Origin: an uncultured Paludibaculum sp.
Lineage (GTDB): Bacteria > Acidobacteriota > Terriglobia > Bryobacterales > Bryobacteraceae
Reading direction: 5' to 3'
NCBI RefSeq assembly: GCF_963665245.1
Contig: NZ_OY762267.1
Span: 992,001-1,056,000, forward strand
DNA length: 64,000 bases
The notes beneath the pieces are model-generated. The model saw only the letters and a list, made by a program, of their open reading frames with translations, searched no databases and was not told where the DNA came from. Made by a program: the position numbers and the translations under genes. Positions 26,342 through 35,033 of the stretch are shown one piece after another. Within the stretch, counting starts at the first letter, position 1. The number at the start of each line of letters is the position of its first letter.

Positions 26342-26390
<49 letters not shown>

Positions 26391-26392
26391 TT

Positions 26393-26755
26393 CTATTTCT
26401 CCCGAAAGTTCAGTCCCCAGTAGTTGACGGCATCGCCCCACGTGCGCCCGGTCCCCGCCTCGCGCAGTATCCCCAATAACGCCAAACATTTCCGGACGGT
26501 CCCGTTCTCTGCTTCGTGTCGCGGAGAGTGGCCTGCATCGCCCCGGTGAGTCCGTTTTCTCCCCTTCCCTCCTGACCTCTCCCCGGTGCCGGAGAACGCC
26601 CGAGGTTGGTTAACGCAACCGTCGTCTCGGTTTACGTTTTTCGAATTCGCTGCGTATGTTTACAGCAGCGTGCGACTCGCACGCTCCACTCGACAGCGGA
26701 ACGACCGCAAGGCGGACTTTCGCTGTGGTGCCAATCCACAGCGAGGTGAACCGTC
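26393..26755. other. Intergenic region with a possible gene remnant
   Basis: On the minus strand, about 26395 up to 26570, a short open frame reads VRKCLALLGILREAGTGRTW and ends GLNFREK before TAG, directly against the att repeat. It has no credible start. It could be the C-terminal remnant of a gene cut by integration, or chance. The rest of the region shows no gene. Confidence 0.3.
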
Positions 26756-26950
26756 TTGAACATTCCAGCCGAGGATTTCCGATCCATCGCCCGCATCCTG
26801 GCCGCCGGCTACCTCCGGCTTCGCGACCGGCGCAGGCGCGAATCTCCACTTGCTAGTCCGCCGACATCGAGCCCTCATGGACACGAGGTTAACGGCCTTG
26901 AGAAAGGAGAAACGCGTGGAGACCACGATGCAGATGCAGAAAGAGATTGA
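26756..26950 (+). CDS. Small protein preceding the DUF2924/recombinase cassette
   Basis: 64 residues from TTG 26756, with GAGGTG 6-7 bases upstream. The segment ARILAAGYLRLRDRRRRE is a short basic helix of the kind often found just ahead of DUF2924 and recombinase genes. Its end overlaps the next gene. Function unknown. Confidence 0.5.
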   Translation: MNIPAEDFRSIARILAAGYLRLRDRRRRESPLASPPTSSPHGHEVNGLEKGETRGDHDADAERD

Positions 26951-27440
26951 GGCGCTGAGCCGGATGACAGTCGGCCAGCTCCGCCAGAAGTACCTGGAGG
27001 TGTTCGGCGAGGAGTCCCGCTCGAACCACAAGCAGTTCCTGTTTCGGAGGATCGCCTGGCGCATCCAGGCGCTGGCCGAGGGCGGCCTGTCCGAGCGTGC
27101 CCGCCGCCGCGCGATGGAGATTGCGAACGACGCCGACCTGCGCATCCGGGCGCCCCGGACTATGTTCGGACAGGATCCTGCGCTGAATCCGAAGTTGAGC
27201 GTCACGCGCAAGGTGGCCGGCGACCTCGACGCGAGGCTCCCACCGCACGGCTCCTTCCTGGAGCGCGAGTACAAGGGCCGCCGGATCATCGTGAAGGTCC
27301 TGGTGGACGGATTCGCGTTCGAAGGTCGGACCTATCGGTCCCTCAGCGCCATCGCCCGCGAGGTCACCGGCACCAAGTGGAACGGCTTCCTCTTTTTCAA
27401 CCTGTCGCCAACCCAGGAGGCCGCCGATGGCAAGAAGTAG
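26916..27440 (+). CDS. DUF2924 domain protein
   Basis: 174 residues from GTG 26916, with AAGGAG 6 bases upstream; the frame extends to 26850 without a site. Conserved DUF2924 features: SRMTVGQLRQKYLEVFGEES, KQFLFRRIAWRIQALAEGG, then REYKGRRIIVKVLVDGFAFE and a C-terminal AIAREVTGTKWNG. The family is usually encoded next to large serine recombinases in mobile elements and may help DNA binding; its biochemical role is unproven. It overlaps the recombinase start by 14 bases. Confidence 0.85.
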   Translation: METTMQMQKEIEALSRMTVGQLRQKYLEVFGEESRSNHKQFLFRRIAWRIQALAEGGLSERARRRAMEIANDADLRIRAPRTMFGQDPALNPKLSVTRKVAGDLDARLPPHGSFLEREYKGRRIIVKVLVDGFAFEGRTYRSLSAIAREVTGTKWNGFLFFNLSPTQEAADGKK

Positions 27441-29007
27441 CGCGCCGCGGGCGACCGCCAACGGGTCGAACGACACTCCAGCCACGAAGGTCCTCCGATG
27501 CGCGATCTACACGCGCAAATCCACCGAGGAGGGACTCCAGCAGGACTTCAATTCTCTGGACGCGCAGCGCGAGGCGGCCGAGGCGTTCATCACCAGCCAG
27601 AAACGCGAGGGGTGGCGGGTCGTCGCCGATCACTTCGACGACGGCGGCTACACCGGTGCCAACATGGACCGGCCCGCTCTCAAGCGGCTTCTGGGCGCCG
27701 TGGAGGACCGGTCGGTGGACTGCGTGGTGGTCTACAAGGTCGACCGGCTCAGCCGCTCCCTGATGGACTTCGCAAGGATCGTCGAGGTGTTCGACCAGAA
27801 CGGCGTGAGCTTCGTTTCCGTCACGCAGCAGTTCAACACGACGACATCCATCGGTCGCCTGACGCTGAACATCCTCTTGTCCTTCGCCCAGTTTGAGCGG
27901 GAGATCATCTCCGAGCGCACGCGCGACAAGATGTCGGCGGCGCGCCGCAAGGGCAAGTGGATCGGTGGCCATCCTGTCCTGGGCTACGACATCGATTCGA
28001 AGGGCGGAAGGCTGATCGTCAATCCGGAAGAGGCAGATCAGGTGCGAACGATCTTCGGTCTCTACCTGGAACTCGGCTCCTTGTTGCCGCTCTTGCAGGA
28101 GGCTGACCGTCGCGGTTTACGGACAAAGCGGTGGACGACGGTAGACGGCAAGGTCCGGGGCGGCCAGCGCATCGCGAAGGGAACGATGCACGGCATCCTC
28201 ACCAACGCCATCTACACCGGAATGGTCGAACACAAGGGCTGCCTGTACCCGGGCGAGCACGAGCGGATCCTCGATCAGAACACGTGGGATCGGGTACACG
28301 AGAACCTTCGACGTAACAATGGCGACAACGGGGCCAGTCTGAAAAACAAGTTCGGCGCCCTGCTAAAAGGCCTGCTGTTCTGTGTTCCCTGCGGAACGCA
28401 GATGATCCACACTTACACGATGCGGAACTCCAAGCGCTACCGCTACTACGTTTGTTACAGCGCGCAGCAGAAGGGTTGGAAGAACTGCGATACGAAGTCT
28501 GTGCCGGCCCAGGCGATCGAATCCGCGGTCCTCGACAGCATCCGCCGCCTTGGGACGGACCCCAAGCTGGCCGAGGGAGTGGCCGCCGAAGCCCTGGCGG
28601 AGGTGGCCCGCCGACGGCGGGAGGTTGATCAGCAATCGGAGACTCAGCGGCGAGGCCTCCGGCAACTCAATCAGAACCTCGCACGGGAAGCGGCGGACAC
28701 TAGCGTCGACACCGGCGCACGGTTCGAGCGGATCGCGGGGATCCAACGCGACATCGAGACTACGGAACGCCGGTTGGCGGAACTAACCGCCGAGCGCACT
28801 GAACTCGACAGGGACCACATCAACGCCAACGACCTCCACCGCACCCTGGCCGAGTTCGACGCCATCTGGTCGTCGCTGACCACAAAAGAGCAGGAACAGA
28901 TGATCCATCTACTGGTCGCCAAGGTCGGCTACGACGGGCGGACCGGCAAGGTCACCGTCAATTTCAGCAACCAAGGAGCGAAGGAGATATGCCAAGGAAA
29001 GTGCTAA
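27427..29007 (+). CDS. Large serine recombinase
   Basis: 526 residues. The resolvase domain (about 15-165) has catalytic Ser in IYTRKSTEEG and conserved YKVDRLSRSLMDF and FEREIISERTRDK. The recombinase domain holds GGHPVLGYDID. A zinc ribbon follows (CVPCGTQM ... CYSAQQKGWKNC), then a long coiled coil. It catalyses integration or excision by a covalent phosphoserine intermediate. The cassette with DUF2924 and the HTH gene is a common mobile-element module and could mobilise the second element in this window. Confidence 0.92.
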   Translation: MARSSAPRATANGSNDTPATKVLRCAIYTRKSTEEGLQQDFNSLDAQREAAEAFITSQKREGWRVVADHFDDGGYTGANMDRPALKRLLGAVEDRSVDCVVVYKVDRLSRSLMDFARIVEVFDQNGVSFVSVTQQFNTTTSIGRLTLNILLSFAQFEREIISERTRDKMSAARRKGKWIGGHPVLGYDIDSKGGRLIVNPEEADQVRTIFGLYLELGSLLPLLQEADRRGLRTKRWTTVDGKVRGGQRIAKGTMHGILTNAIYTGMVEHKGCLYPGEHERILDQNTWDRVHENLRRNNGDNGASLKNKFGALLKGLLFCVPCGTQMIHTYTMRNSKRYRYYVCYSAQQKGWKNCDTKSVPAQAIESAVLDSIRRLGTDPKLAEGVAAEALAEVARRRREVDQQSETQRRGLRQLNQNLAREAADTSVDTGARFERIAGIQRDIETTERRLAELTAERTELDRDHINANDLHRTLAEFDAIWSSLTTKEQEQMIHLLVAKVGYDGRTGKVTVNFSNQGAKEICQGKC

Positions 29008-29459
29008 TCGCGGCCACGCCGCAATCCCACCAGGACGAGGCCATTCAGGTGGAGGTCACGTTGCCAGTGCGCCAACGCGGCGGGGAGGGCGGCAACGCGC
29101 CCAAGGACCAGACACGCCGCACGAACGCCCGCCCGCGAATCCCGCGGATCACGCGGCTGATGGCTCTCGCCATCAAGTTCCAAGACATGTTGAACCGCGG
29201 AGAAGTCCGCGACTACGCCGATCTCGCTCGCCTTGGATACGTCACGCGAGCGAGGGTAACCCAGATCATGAACCTGCTACTGCTGGCGCCGGACGTCCAA
29301 GAGCAGCTTCTATTTGCCGGATGCGGCGATGTGACCGACGTCCCCGCAGAAAGGCACCTGCGCACCGTGGCCTCGATAGCCGATTGGAAAATGCAGCGAT
29401 GTCGGATGGGCGAAGCTCTTGAACATGCTCGAAGAACTGATCCGAGAATTGATCGATGA
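28989..29459 (+). CDS. Recombinase-associated helix-turn-helix protein
   Basis: 156 residues; AAGGAGAT lies just before the ATG, and the start overlaps the recombinase end by 19 bases. RITRLMALAIKFQDMLNRGE followed by YADLARLGYVTRARVTQIMN is a ParB/KorB-like helix-turn-helix. Genes like this often sit directly behind large serine recombinases; they may control direction or expression. The N-terminal 50 residues are basic and low in structure. Confidence 0.72.
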   Translation: MPRKVLIAATPQSHQDEAIQVEVTLPVRQRGGEGGNAPKDQTRRTNARPRIPRITRLMALAIKFQDMLNRGEVRDYADLARLGYVTRARVTQIMNLLLLAPDVQEQLLFAGCGDVTDVPAERHLRTVASIADWKMQRCRMGEALEHARRTDPRIDR

Positions 29460-29751
29460 GATGAGACTGCTGCGCGAGGCGATCGCCAGCCACAACGTCG
29501 TGCAGAGCGCCCCATTTGCGGCCAGCCATGTCCTCGTGCCCCAACCGCACCAACCTGAGCCCAAAACGCCGCCGGAAACAGACAGGATAGTCACGGAGAT
29601 CGAGGTCGCGACGTTGGCGCGCGTCTCGTTGGCGACCGTTCGCCGGTGGCGCCTACTCCGGCAAGGGCCACCGTACCGAAAAGTCGGCTCCCTAGTCCGA
29701 TACCACCAGGCTGAGGTCCAGCAATGGCTAGAAGACCTCCCCAGACGATAG
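29425..29751 (+). CDS. MerR/AlpA-like DNA-binding protein
   Basis: 108 residues from ATG 29425 (TTG 29419 possible). An N-terminal helix (LEELIRELIDEMRLLREAIA) precedes a disordered linker and a winged helix-turn-helix: VATLARVSLATVRRWRLLRQ, PPYRKVGSLVRY and VQQWLED. It resembles excisionases and overlaps the preceding gene by 35 bases. Probably the directionality factor or regulator of the recombinase cassette. Confidence 0.62.
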   Translation: MLEELIRELIDEMRLLREAIASHNVVQSAPFAASHVLVPQPHQPEPKTPPETDRIVTEIEVATLARVSLATVRRWRLLRQGPPYRKVGSLVRYHQAEVQQWLEDLPRR

Positions 29752-29794
29752 TCCGAGCCGCGCATAGCCAAATTGTGCTTCTCCGAACACGTGG

Positions 29795-29823
29795 TTGACA
29801 TCCGGTTGCCATCTTAATAGGAT
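29795..29823 (+). promoter_or_regulatory. Sigma-70-type promoter of the defence operon
   Basis: TTGACA (29795-29800) and TAGGAT (29818-29823) with an ideal 17-base spacer, 40 bases before the first gene of the operon. The ATCCGG motif is repeated at 29800 and about 29837, and TTGG-n5-CCAA lies over the start region, which may be operator sequence for the HTH protein encoded first. Confidence 0.7.
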
Positions 29824-29862
29824 TAGGTCTTCTGTATCCGGATTAATTGGACAAGCCAATCC

Positions 29863-30120
29863 ATGACGACGAACACGTCAACGCCGGGCGAAGCTGAGCG
29901 CTGGCTTTCGGTCGAAGAGATCGCGGCTTACCTCGGCGTCAAGCGGGACACGATTTACAAGTGGATCGACCGGGCGAGCCTGCCGGCGCACAAGGCAGGC
30001 CGACTCTGGAAGTTCAGGAGGGCCGAGGTGGACGACTGGGTCCGCAAGCAACGGCAAGGGGCGCCAGGTTCTCGATTGAAAGAAGACGACTCGAAGGATT
30101 CCCGGCCTGCGACCGAATAG
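29863..30120 (+). CDS. Excisionase-type HTH regulator heading the defence operon
   Basis: 85 residues with a MerR-like winged helix: RWLSVEEIAAYLGVKRDTIY, KWIDRASLPAHKAGRLW and FRRAEVDDWVRKQRQG. No clear ribosome-binding site is seen. Small HTH proteins of this kind open several methylation-based defence loci, including the MADS system, where they are thought to control expression. Only 13 bases separate it from the methylase gene, so it is part of the same transcript. Confidence 0.75.
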   Translation: MTTNTSTPGEAERWLSVEEIAAYLGVKRDTIYKWIDRASLPAHKAGRLWKFRRAEVDDWVRKQRQGAPGSRLKEDDSKDSRPATE

Positions 30121-30133
30121 GGTAAATGAAGAC

Positions 30134-32701
30134 ATGCCTGTAGCCGACACTCTACCAACCAACCTAACCACCGCCCAAGTGATTGACCTCATCTTCCGCG
30201 ACCCGGCCGCCAAATACGGGTTGGAGGAGTTCCGCGACCTCGGCAAAAAGCCAGAGGACGTGCTAACGATTTACCCGAAGACCGTCGAGTCTGGCCGCGC
30301 CAAGGGCGAGGTGCGCTATTACCTCAAGTGCTTGCAACGCTGCGGCGACATCCAAGTCTATTCGGAGAAGAAGGCCAGTCCTGAAGAGATTGTTCGCCAA
30401 CTTTGGATTTACAAACTTCATCACTACTACGGATATCCCCTCGACCACATCGTCATTGAGTACCAAGTGGACTTCGGGACTGTGACAGCGGAAAAAGCCG
30501 CCGACATCCTGGTCTTCCAGAAGGATGGAAAGACTGCGAAGATCATCGTGGAGGTGAAGCGTCCTGATCGAAAAGATGGCCTCAATCAGCTGAAGAGCTA
30601 CCTCAACGCAGAGGGCTCGCCCGTTGGCGTCTGGTCCAACGGCCTTGAACGCGTCATCCTCTATCGGCCATATCCTCGCGAGTTCGAAGACACGCTCACT
30701 GAAATTCCGACCTTCCAACAGGAGCCCAAGGACGTCCTCGATGCAAAGCTGACCTTGGGACACCTGAAACGGGAGTTCGATTTCAAGCGCATCATTCAAA
30801 ACCTCGAGGAACTCGTCTTAGCGAACGCCGGCGTTGACGAGTTCAACGAGATCTTCAAGATCATATTCGCAAAGCTTTATGACGAGAAGGCTGCGAAGGA
30901 CCGGAAGAACAATGAGGTGGCCTTCCGCAAGTCCGACGATCCCCAAATCACTTACGAAACGGTAAACAAGCTCTTCCGAAGGGCCATGGAAGAGTGGCCA
31001 GGGATTTTCGACGAAAACGAGCAGATCAAACTAACTCCACACCACCTGCAGGTCGTGATTGGCCCTCTCGAGCGTATCCGACTCCTAGGCGCGAACATGC
31101 GCGTGATGGATGACGCGTTCGAGTACCTGATGCCGAGTGTCGCAAAAAAGAAGAACGGGCAGTTCTTCACGCCTCGCTACGTGATCGACATGTGCGTCAA
31201 GATGCTCAACCCGACGAAGAAGGAGTACGTGCTGGACCCCGCGTGCGGGTCAGCCGGCTTCCTGATACACGTTATGGAACAAGTGTGGCCGATCCGTGAA
31301 GAGAAGAACGCCGATGCGAAACGCGAAGATCGGAAGCACACCTACGCCGCGAAGTATCTTTGGGGTGTTGACTTTGACGAACGATCAGCGAAGGTTGCCC
31401 GCGCTTTGATGCTGATCGCCGGTGATGGGCGAAGCCACGTGTTTCGAGTGAATTCGCTGGATCCGCGTGAGTGGTTCACCAGTCAGGAGGGAGAGGCAAT
31501 CCGAAACAGCCTCAGAGATCAGAACCTACTTACGAATCGACCGCAGGGAAACAAGGTCATTCGCGACGTTGAAGCATGGGATTACTACCGCGACATGAAG
31601 TTCGATGTGATCCTCACAAACCCGCCATTTGCTGGGGAGATCCGAGACAAAGATCTCTTGCGCCGTTACGCCCTCGCTGGCCCTGCCATCGCAAGAAAGA
31701 GCAAGAAGGGTCCTAAGGAAGAGCGCGATGTGCTGTTCATCGAGCGGTGTCTTCAGTTGCTGAAGCCAGGTGGCCGCCTCGCGATTGTGTTGCCGCAGGG
31801 CAAGTTTAACAATGCGAGCCTTGCCTACATTCGAGAATGGGTGCTGCGGCGAGCTCGATTACTCGCAGTCGTCGGCCTGCATCTGAACACTTTCAAACCG
31901 CATACAGGGACCAAAACCAGCGTCCTCTTCGTCCAGAAGTACACCGACGAGCAGATGCAACAGATTAAAGCCGTGGAGGATTCAATCAAGGCTGAAGCCC
32001 CCGATTACGCGCAAACCATCGCGAAACTTCTGAAGAGACACGCCAGCAAAGAGGACATCGAAGAAGATTCCCTACCGGATGAGATCTCTGAAGCGTTGCA
32101 CGAACTGTTCGACGAGCCAGAACCTGAGGACCCAGAAGACGAAGTCTCTGACAGCCAGGCGGCGGGTGAACTGGCAGAGGAACCCGATATTGAAACCCTC
32201 GAACAGGAGCTCAAATCGGCGCGAACTATCGTCACTGATCTCAAGATCCAGGTCGACAACGCAAGGGAAGCGAACGAAAAAAGTGAGCAGAAACGCCTGC
32301 GTGGCCTTTTGAGGTCGGCCGAGAGAAGACTCACCGAAACGGAGATGGCGATGTCCGAAGCGGACGCTAAAGAGAAGGTGAAGTCTGTCCGCGGCCGTCT
32401 TGAACTCCTTATGAATGATTCGAAGGCACTCGGATCGCTAAGAGAGAAGTGGGTCGACATAAAGATCGCCCAGAAGCTGGATTACCCGGTGTTCATGGCT
32501 ACAAGCGAGGTTGGCGGAAAGGACTCTTCCGGCGAATACGAATTTCGAAAACACGATGGCAACCTCATTGAAGATGAGTTTGGAAACCCCCTTATTAAGC
32601 AGGACTGCGTCGCATACCGCGAAGACGATCCACCCGGCATTGCGGAGTGCTTTACTGCGTGGGCGCAAAAGCGCAAGCTGAGCTTCTGGCGGGAGGACTG
32701 A
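30134..32701 (+). CDS. HsdR_N-type nuclease domain fused to an N6-adenine DNA methylase
   Basis: 855 residues. Residues about 45-230 look like the PD-(D/E)xK domain found at the N-terminus of type I HsdR: KAADILVFQ (D124) and IIVEVKRP (E140, K142), then SYLNAEG. Residues about 330-610 are an HsdM-like methylase with QFFTPRYVI, DPACGSAGF (SAM-binding motif I, about 368-376) and catalytic NPPF (about 496-499). Residues about 615-770 are an acidic coiled coil, followed by a short C-terminal domain. It should methylate adenine in partnership with the HsdS-like protein next to it. No helicase motor is present, so the nuclease domain may instead serve in recognition. Confidence 0.85.
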   Translation: MPVADTLPTNLTTAQVIDLIFRDPAAKYGLEEFRDLGKKPEDVLTIYPKTVESGRAKGEVRYYLKCLQRCGDIQVYSEKKASPEEIVRQLWIYKLHHYYGYPLDHIVIEYQVDFGTVTAEKAADILVFQKDGKTAKIIVEVKRPDRKDGLNQLKSYLNAEGSPVGVWSNGLERVILYRPYPREFEDTLTEIPTFQQEPKDVLDAKLTLGHLKREFDFKRIIQNLEELVLANAGVDEFNEIFKIIFAKLYDEKAAKDRKNNEVAFRKSDDPQITYETVNKLFRRAMEEWPGIFDENEQIKLTPHHLQVVIGPLERIRLLGANMRVMDDAFEYLMPSVAKKKNGQFFTPRYVIDMCVKMLNPTKKEYVLDPACGSAGFLIHVMEQVWPIREEKNADAKREDRKHTYAAKYLWGVDFDERSAKVARALMLIAGDGRSHVFRVNSLDPREWFTSQEGEAIRNSLRDQNLLTNRPQGNKVIRDVEAWDYYRDMKFDVILTNPPFAGEIRDKDLLRRYALAGPAIARKSKKGPKEERDVLFIERCLQLLKPGGRLAIVLPQGKFNNASLAYIREWVLRRARLLAVVGLHLNTFKPHTGTKTSVLFVQKYTDEQMQQIKAVEDSIKAEAPDYAQTIAKLLKRHASKEDIEEDSLPDEISEALHELFDEPEPEDPEDEVSDSQAAGELAEEPDIETLEQELKSARTIVTDLKIQVDNAREANEKSEQKRLRGLLRSAERRLTETEMAMSEADAKEKVKSVRGRLELLMNDSKALGSLREKWVDIKIAQKLDYPVFMATSEVGGKDSSGEYEFRKHDGNLIEDEFGNPLIKQDCVAYREDDPPGIAECFTAWAQKRKLSFWRED

Positions 32702-32705
32702 GCGG

Positions 32706-34115
32706 ATGCTTTGGTCAGAGATTCAGATCTCGTTGGCGGCCCCGACCCGGAGGCTTGACGCTGAATATTTCAAGCCGCAGTACCTTACTCTCGACAAGGT
32801 GCTGGAGAAAAAGAACTGGACGCCGTGGGGGCGCCTAAGGGGCAGATTCATCACGGGGCCGTTCGGTTCTGCGTTCAATGTGGAGAACTTTGTTCCCAAT
32901 GGGCCGTGTCGCTATGTGCGTGGCAAGGACGTGAAGCCCTTCTTCGTAAAGGACAACGACAACGTCTACATTCCTGCGGAGCATTGGGCGAAGCTGCAAA
33001 AGTACTCACTAGAACCAGGAGACCTCCTGGTGTCGGTCGTTGGAACCCTCGGCAACGTAAGCGTGGTTCCGCCGGATGTTACGCCCGCAGTGTTCTCCTG
33101 CAAAAGTACAGCCTATCGTGTAAGAGGAATTGACGCTTACTATTTGTGTGCCTACCTCAATTCTCGCATCGGCGCTCTCTATTTGCAGCGTCAGCAGCGC
33201 GGGGCCGTTCAGACAGGATTGAATTTAGAGGACCTGCTCCGAATACCGATACCAAGATTGGGCGACAAACAGGAGACGGCGATCGGTGACCTCGTCAGAA
33301 AGGCCGCCCACAAAAGGGAGGAGGCCAAGCAGGGATTCTCGGCAGCGGCCAGCCTGTGCGAGGAGTCTCTGGGAATAGCGCCCATTGATTTATCACTGGA
33401 GACTGGCTACGCGAGTTCGGTTTCTGAAGTCCACAAGGCTCGCCGCTGGGATAGTGAATACTTCAAGCCCAAGTATTCAAGAGTGATCCAGGCGATTCTC
33501 CGGGCAAAGAAGGTAAAGGTTGAGGGATTGAAACCCATCGGTCGATGTTTCTCATTTTTGACGAATGGCCACACTCCACTACGCCACGACTTGTCGCTTG
33601 GCGAGGTCCCATTTCTGACTGCGGAACACATTTCCGACTTTCGTGTCGACTTCGATTCAGAAAAGCGCATTCTCCTTTCTCACCATGACGGAGAACTATC
33701 CCGAACTGCACTGCAAGATGGCGACCTCCTGGTGACGATTAAAGGCAAGGTTGGTAACTGCGCGGTCGTGCGAAACTGCCTTGACAGAGCTAATATCAAC
33801 CAGGACGTCGGGTTGTTTCGCCTCCGCAATGGCTACCATCCGTATTTCGTTGCCGCGTGGTTCAATTCACTTATCGGCAAGCAGCTTGTGGAACAACGGA
33901 GCACAGGCGGCATTAATCCGTTCCTCGGGTTAGGCAACCTCCGGCGGATGCCGTTCCCGCTACTAAGTCCCAAGGCCCACAATCGAATTGGTGATCTGGT
34001 TCAAGGTGCTGTCGAGCAGGCCCAGGACGCGGAATCGGAGACAACGCGACTGCTAGCGGCCGCTATGCTCCGCGTAGAGACACTGATCACCGAAGCAAAG
34101 AGTTCGAAGAGCTGA
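32706..34115 (+). CDS. HsdS-like DNA specificity subunit
   Basis: 469 residues with two target-recognition domains. The first covers about 1-215 (DAEYFKPQYLTLDKVL, GPFGSAFN, RYVRGKDVKP, PGDLLVSVVGTLGN). The second covers about 245-440 (DSEYFKPKYSRVIQAIL, TNGHTPLRH, FLTAEHISD, DGDLLVTIKGKVGN). Helical spacers follow each. This internal two-fold repeat is the normal build of type I specificity subunits and implies a bipartite recognition site. It starts 4 bases after the methylase stop and defines the methylated sequence. Confidence 0.88.
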   Translation: MLWSEIQISLAAPTRRLDAEYFKPQYLTLDKVLEKKNWTPWGRLRGRFITGPFGSAFNVENFVPNGPCRYVRGKDVKPFFVKDNDNVYIPAEHWAKLQKYSLEPGDLLVSVVGTLGNVSVVPPDVTPAVFSCKSTAYRVRGIDAYYLCAYLNSRIGALYLQRQQRGAVQTGLNLEDLLRIPIPRLGDKQETAIGDLVRKAAHKREEAKQGFSAAASLCEESLGIAPIDLSLETGYASSVSEVHKARRWDSEYFKPKYSRVIQAILRAKKVKVEGLKPIGRCFSFLTNGHTPLRHDLSLGEVPFLTAEHISDFRVDFDSEKRILLSHHDGELSRTALQDGDLLVTIKGKVGNCAVVRNCLDRANINQDVGLFRLRNGYHPYFVAAWFNSLIGKQLVEQRSTGGINPFLGLGNLRRMPFPLLSPKAHNRIGDLVQGAVEQAQDAESETTRLLAAAMLRVETLITEAKSSKS

Positions 34116-34116
34116 T

Positions 34117-34818
34117 ATGGCCGCATCCATCGAAGATGTCGCATCGCTCTGCAATAATGTCATCGACATCTTTCTGTGTCGTCCGGACAGCAATTGTCGC
34201 CTGTGCTTTATTCAGGTGGACGACGTCGTTGAACTTGGCATCAAGACGTGGCTGCAGACCAACGTGGCTGGCTGGACCGCGGAAGACGCTACTCGGAGCA
34301 CTCCAGCGCGTCCATATTACAAGAGCTTCCGGGCGGTCGTAGGGGAGTTGAGAGGGCAGCCCGGTCTTCCCACCCATGTCCCGGGCATTTTGGCTCGTGT
34401 CGAGGCACGTCGCGATATGCGAAACCGCTTCTTCCACGATCACAACCAGGCCGGGTTGACGGTGGAATACCGGCGATGCCTCGAAGCCCTTATTGATCTA
34501 TTAGATCTGTTCGAGGCGCTGTTCGCGGATTTCAAGGCTACCGTCTGTCGATACACGCCTGAACAGGCGCAGTACAAGTTGCTGCGATTGCGTTCGCATG
34601 GCCTGAACAACCCTGGCCTCTACGAGTTGATGCGACGCTTTTTTGAGAGGTCGGAGCGGGGCTATCCCGAGCAGACCGGTATCCGACGAGCAGGAAACAG
34701 AGTTGTGTCACACGGGAGCCACTCGCCCGGTTACGAGTGGCTTGCTACGCTCCAGGACGGCCCGGCCGTCGCTTCCGAATGCGACAGAATAGCTGCAGCA
34801 CATGGACTAACCTTATGA
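34117..34818 (+). CDS. Uncharacterised protein with a HEPN-type R-N-x3-H motif
   Basis: 233 residues, largely helical. ARRDMRNRFFHDHNQ contains R102-N103-x3-H107, which fits the Rx4-6H ribonuclease motif of HEPN domains, and it sits between helices as in that fold. The flanking helix CLEALIDLLDLFEALFADF would complete a HEPN-like bundle. If correct, the protein could be an RNase effector that is released or activated on infection. The fold call rests on motif and helix pattern only. It starts one base after the HsdS-like stop. Confidence 0.55.
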   Translation: MAASIEDVASLCNNVIDIFLCRPDSNCRLCFIQVDDVVELGIKTWLQTNVAGWTAEDATRSTPARPYYKSFRAVVGELRGQPGLPTHVPGILARVEARRDMRNRFFHDHNQAGLTVEYRRCLEALIDLLDLFEALFADFKATVCRYTPEQAQYKLLRLRSHGLNNPGLYELMRRFFERSERGYPEQTGIRRAGNRVVSHGSHSPGYEWLATLQDGPAVASECDRIAAAHGLTL

Positions 34819-35012
34819 CTAATGACTCAACGCATCACGATGATCACCTCTTCGAGCAGGTGTGCGCAAAGCACAGCGTGAAGCCCGAGGTTGTGTCGGA
34901 ACTTCTCAAGATCGAGCGTGAGTATCAGCTCCAGAACAAGCGTCACGGAATCTACGACCGGCTTCGGGAGTGTATCCAGGGGAGCGTTCAAGCTGAGGAA
35001 CGCCGGGACTAG
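34815..35012 (+). CDS. 65-residue helical protein of the defence operon
   Basis: It starts in an ATGA overlap with the upstream stop. The sequence is helical, with FEQVCAKHSVKPEVVSELLK and EREYQLQNKRHGIYDRLREC. Small proteins of this style accompany DNA-modification defence loci, but their role is not established. The tight coupling to the HEPN-motif gene suggests a partner or inhibitor. Confidence 0.62.
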   Translation: MTNDSTHHDDHLFEQVCAKHSVKPEVVSELLKIEREYQLQNKRHGIYDRLRECIQGSVQAEERRD

Positions 35013-35033
35013 GTGCCAGATGAGGGATAGACA

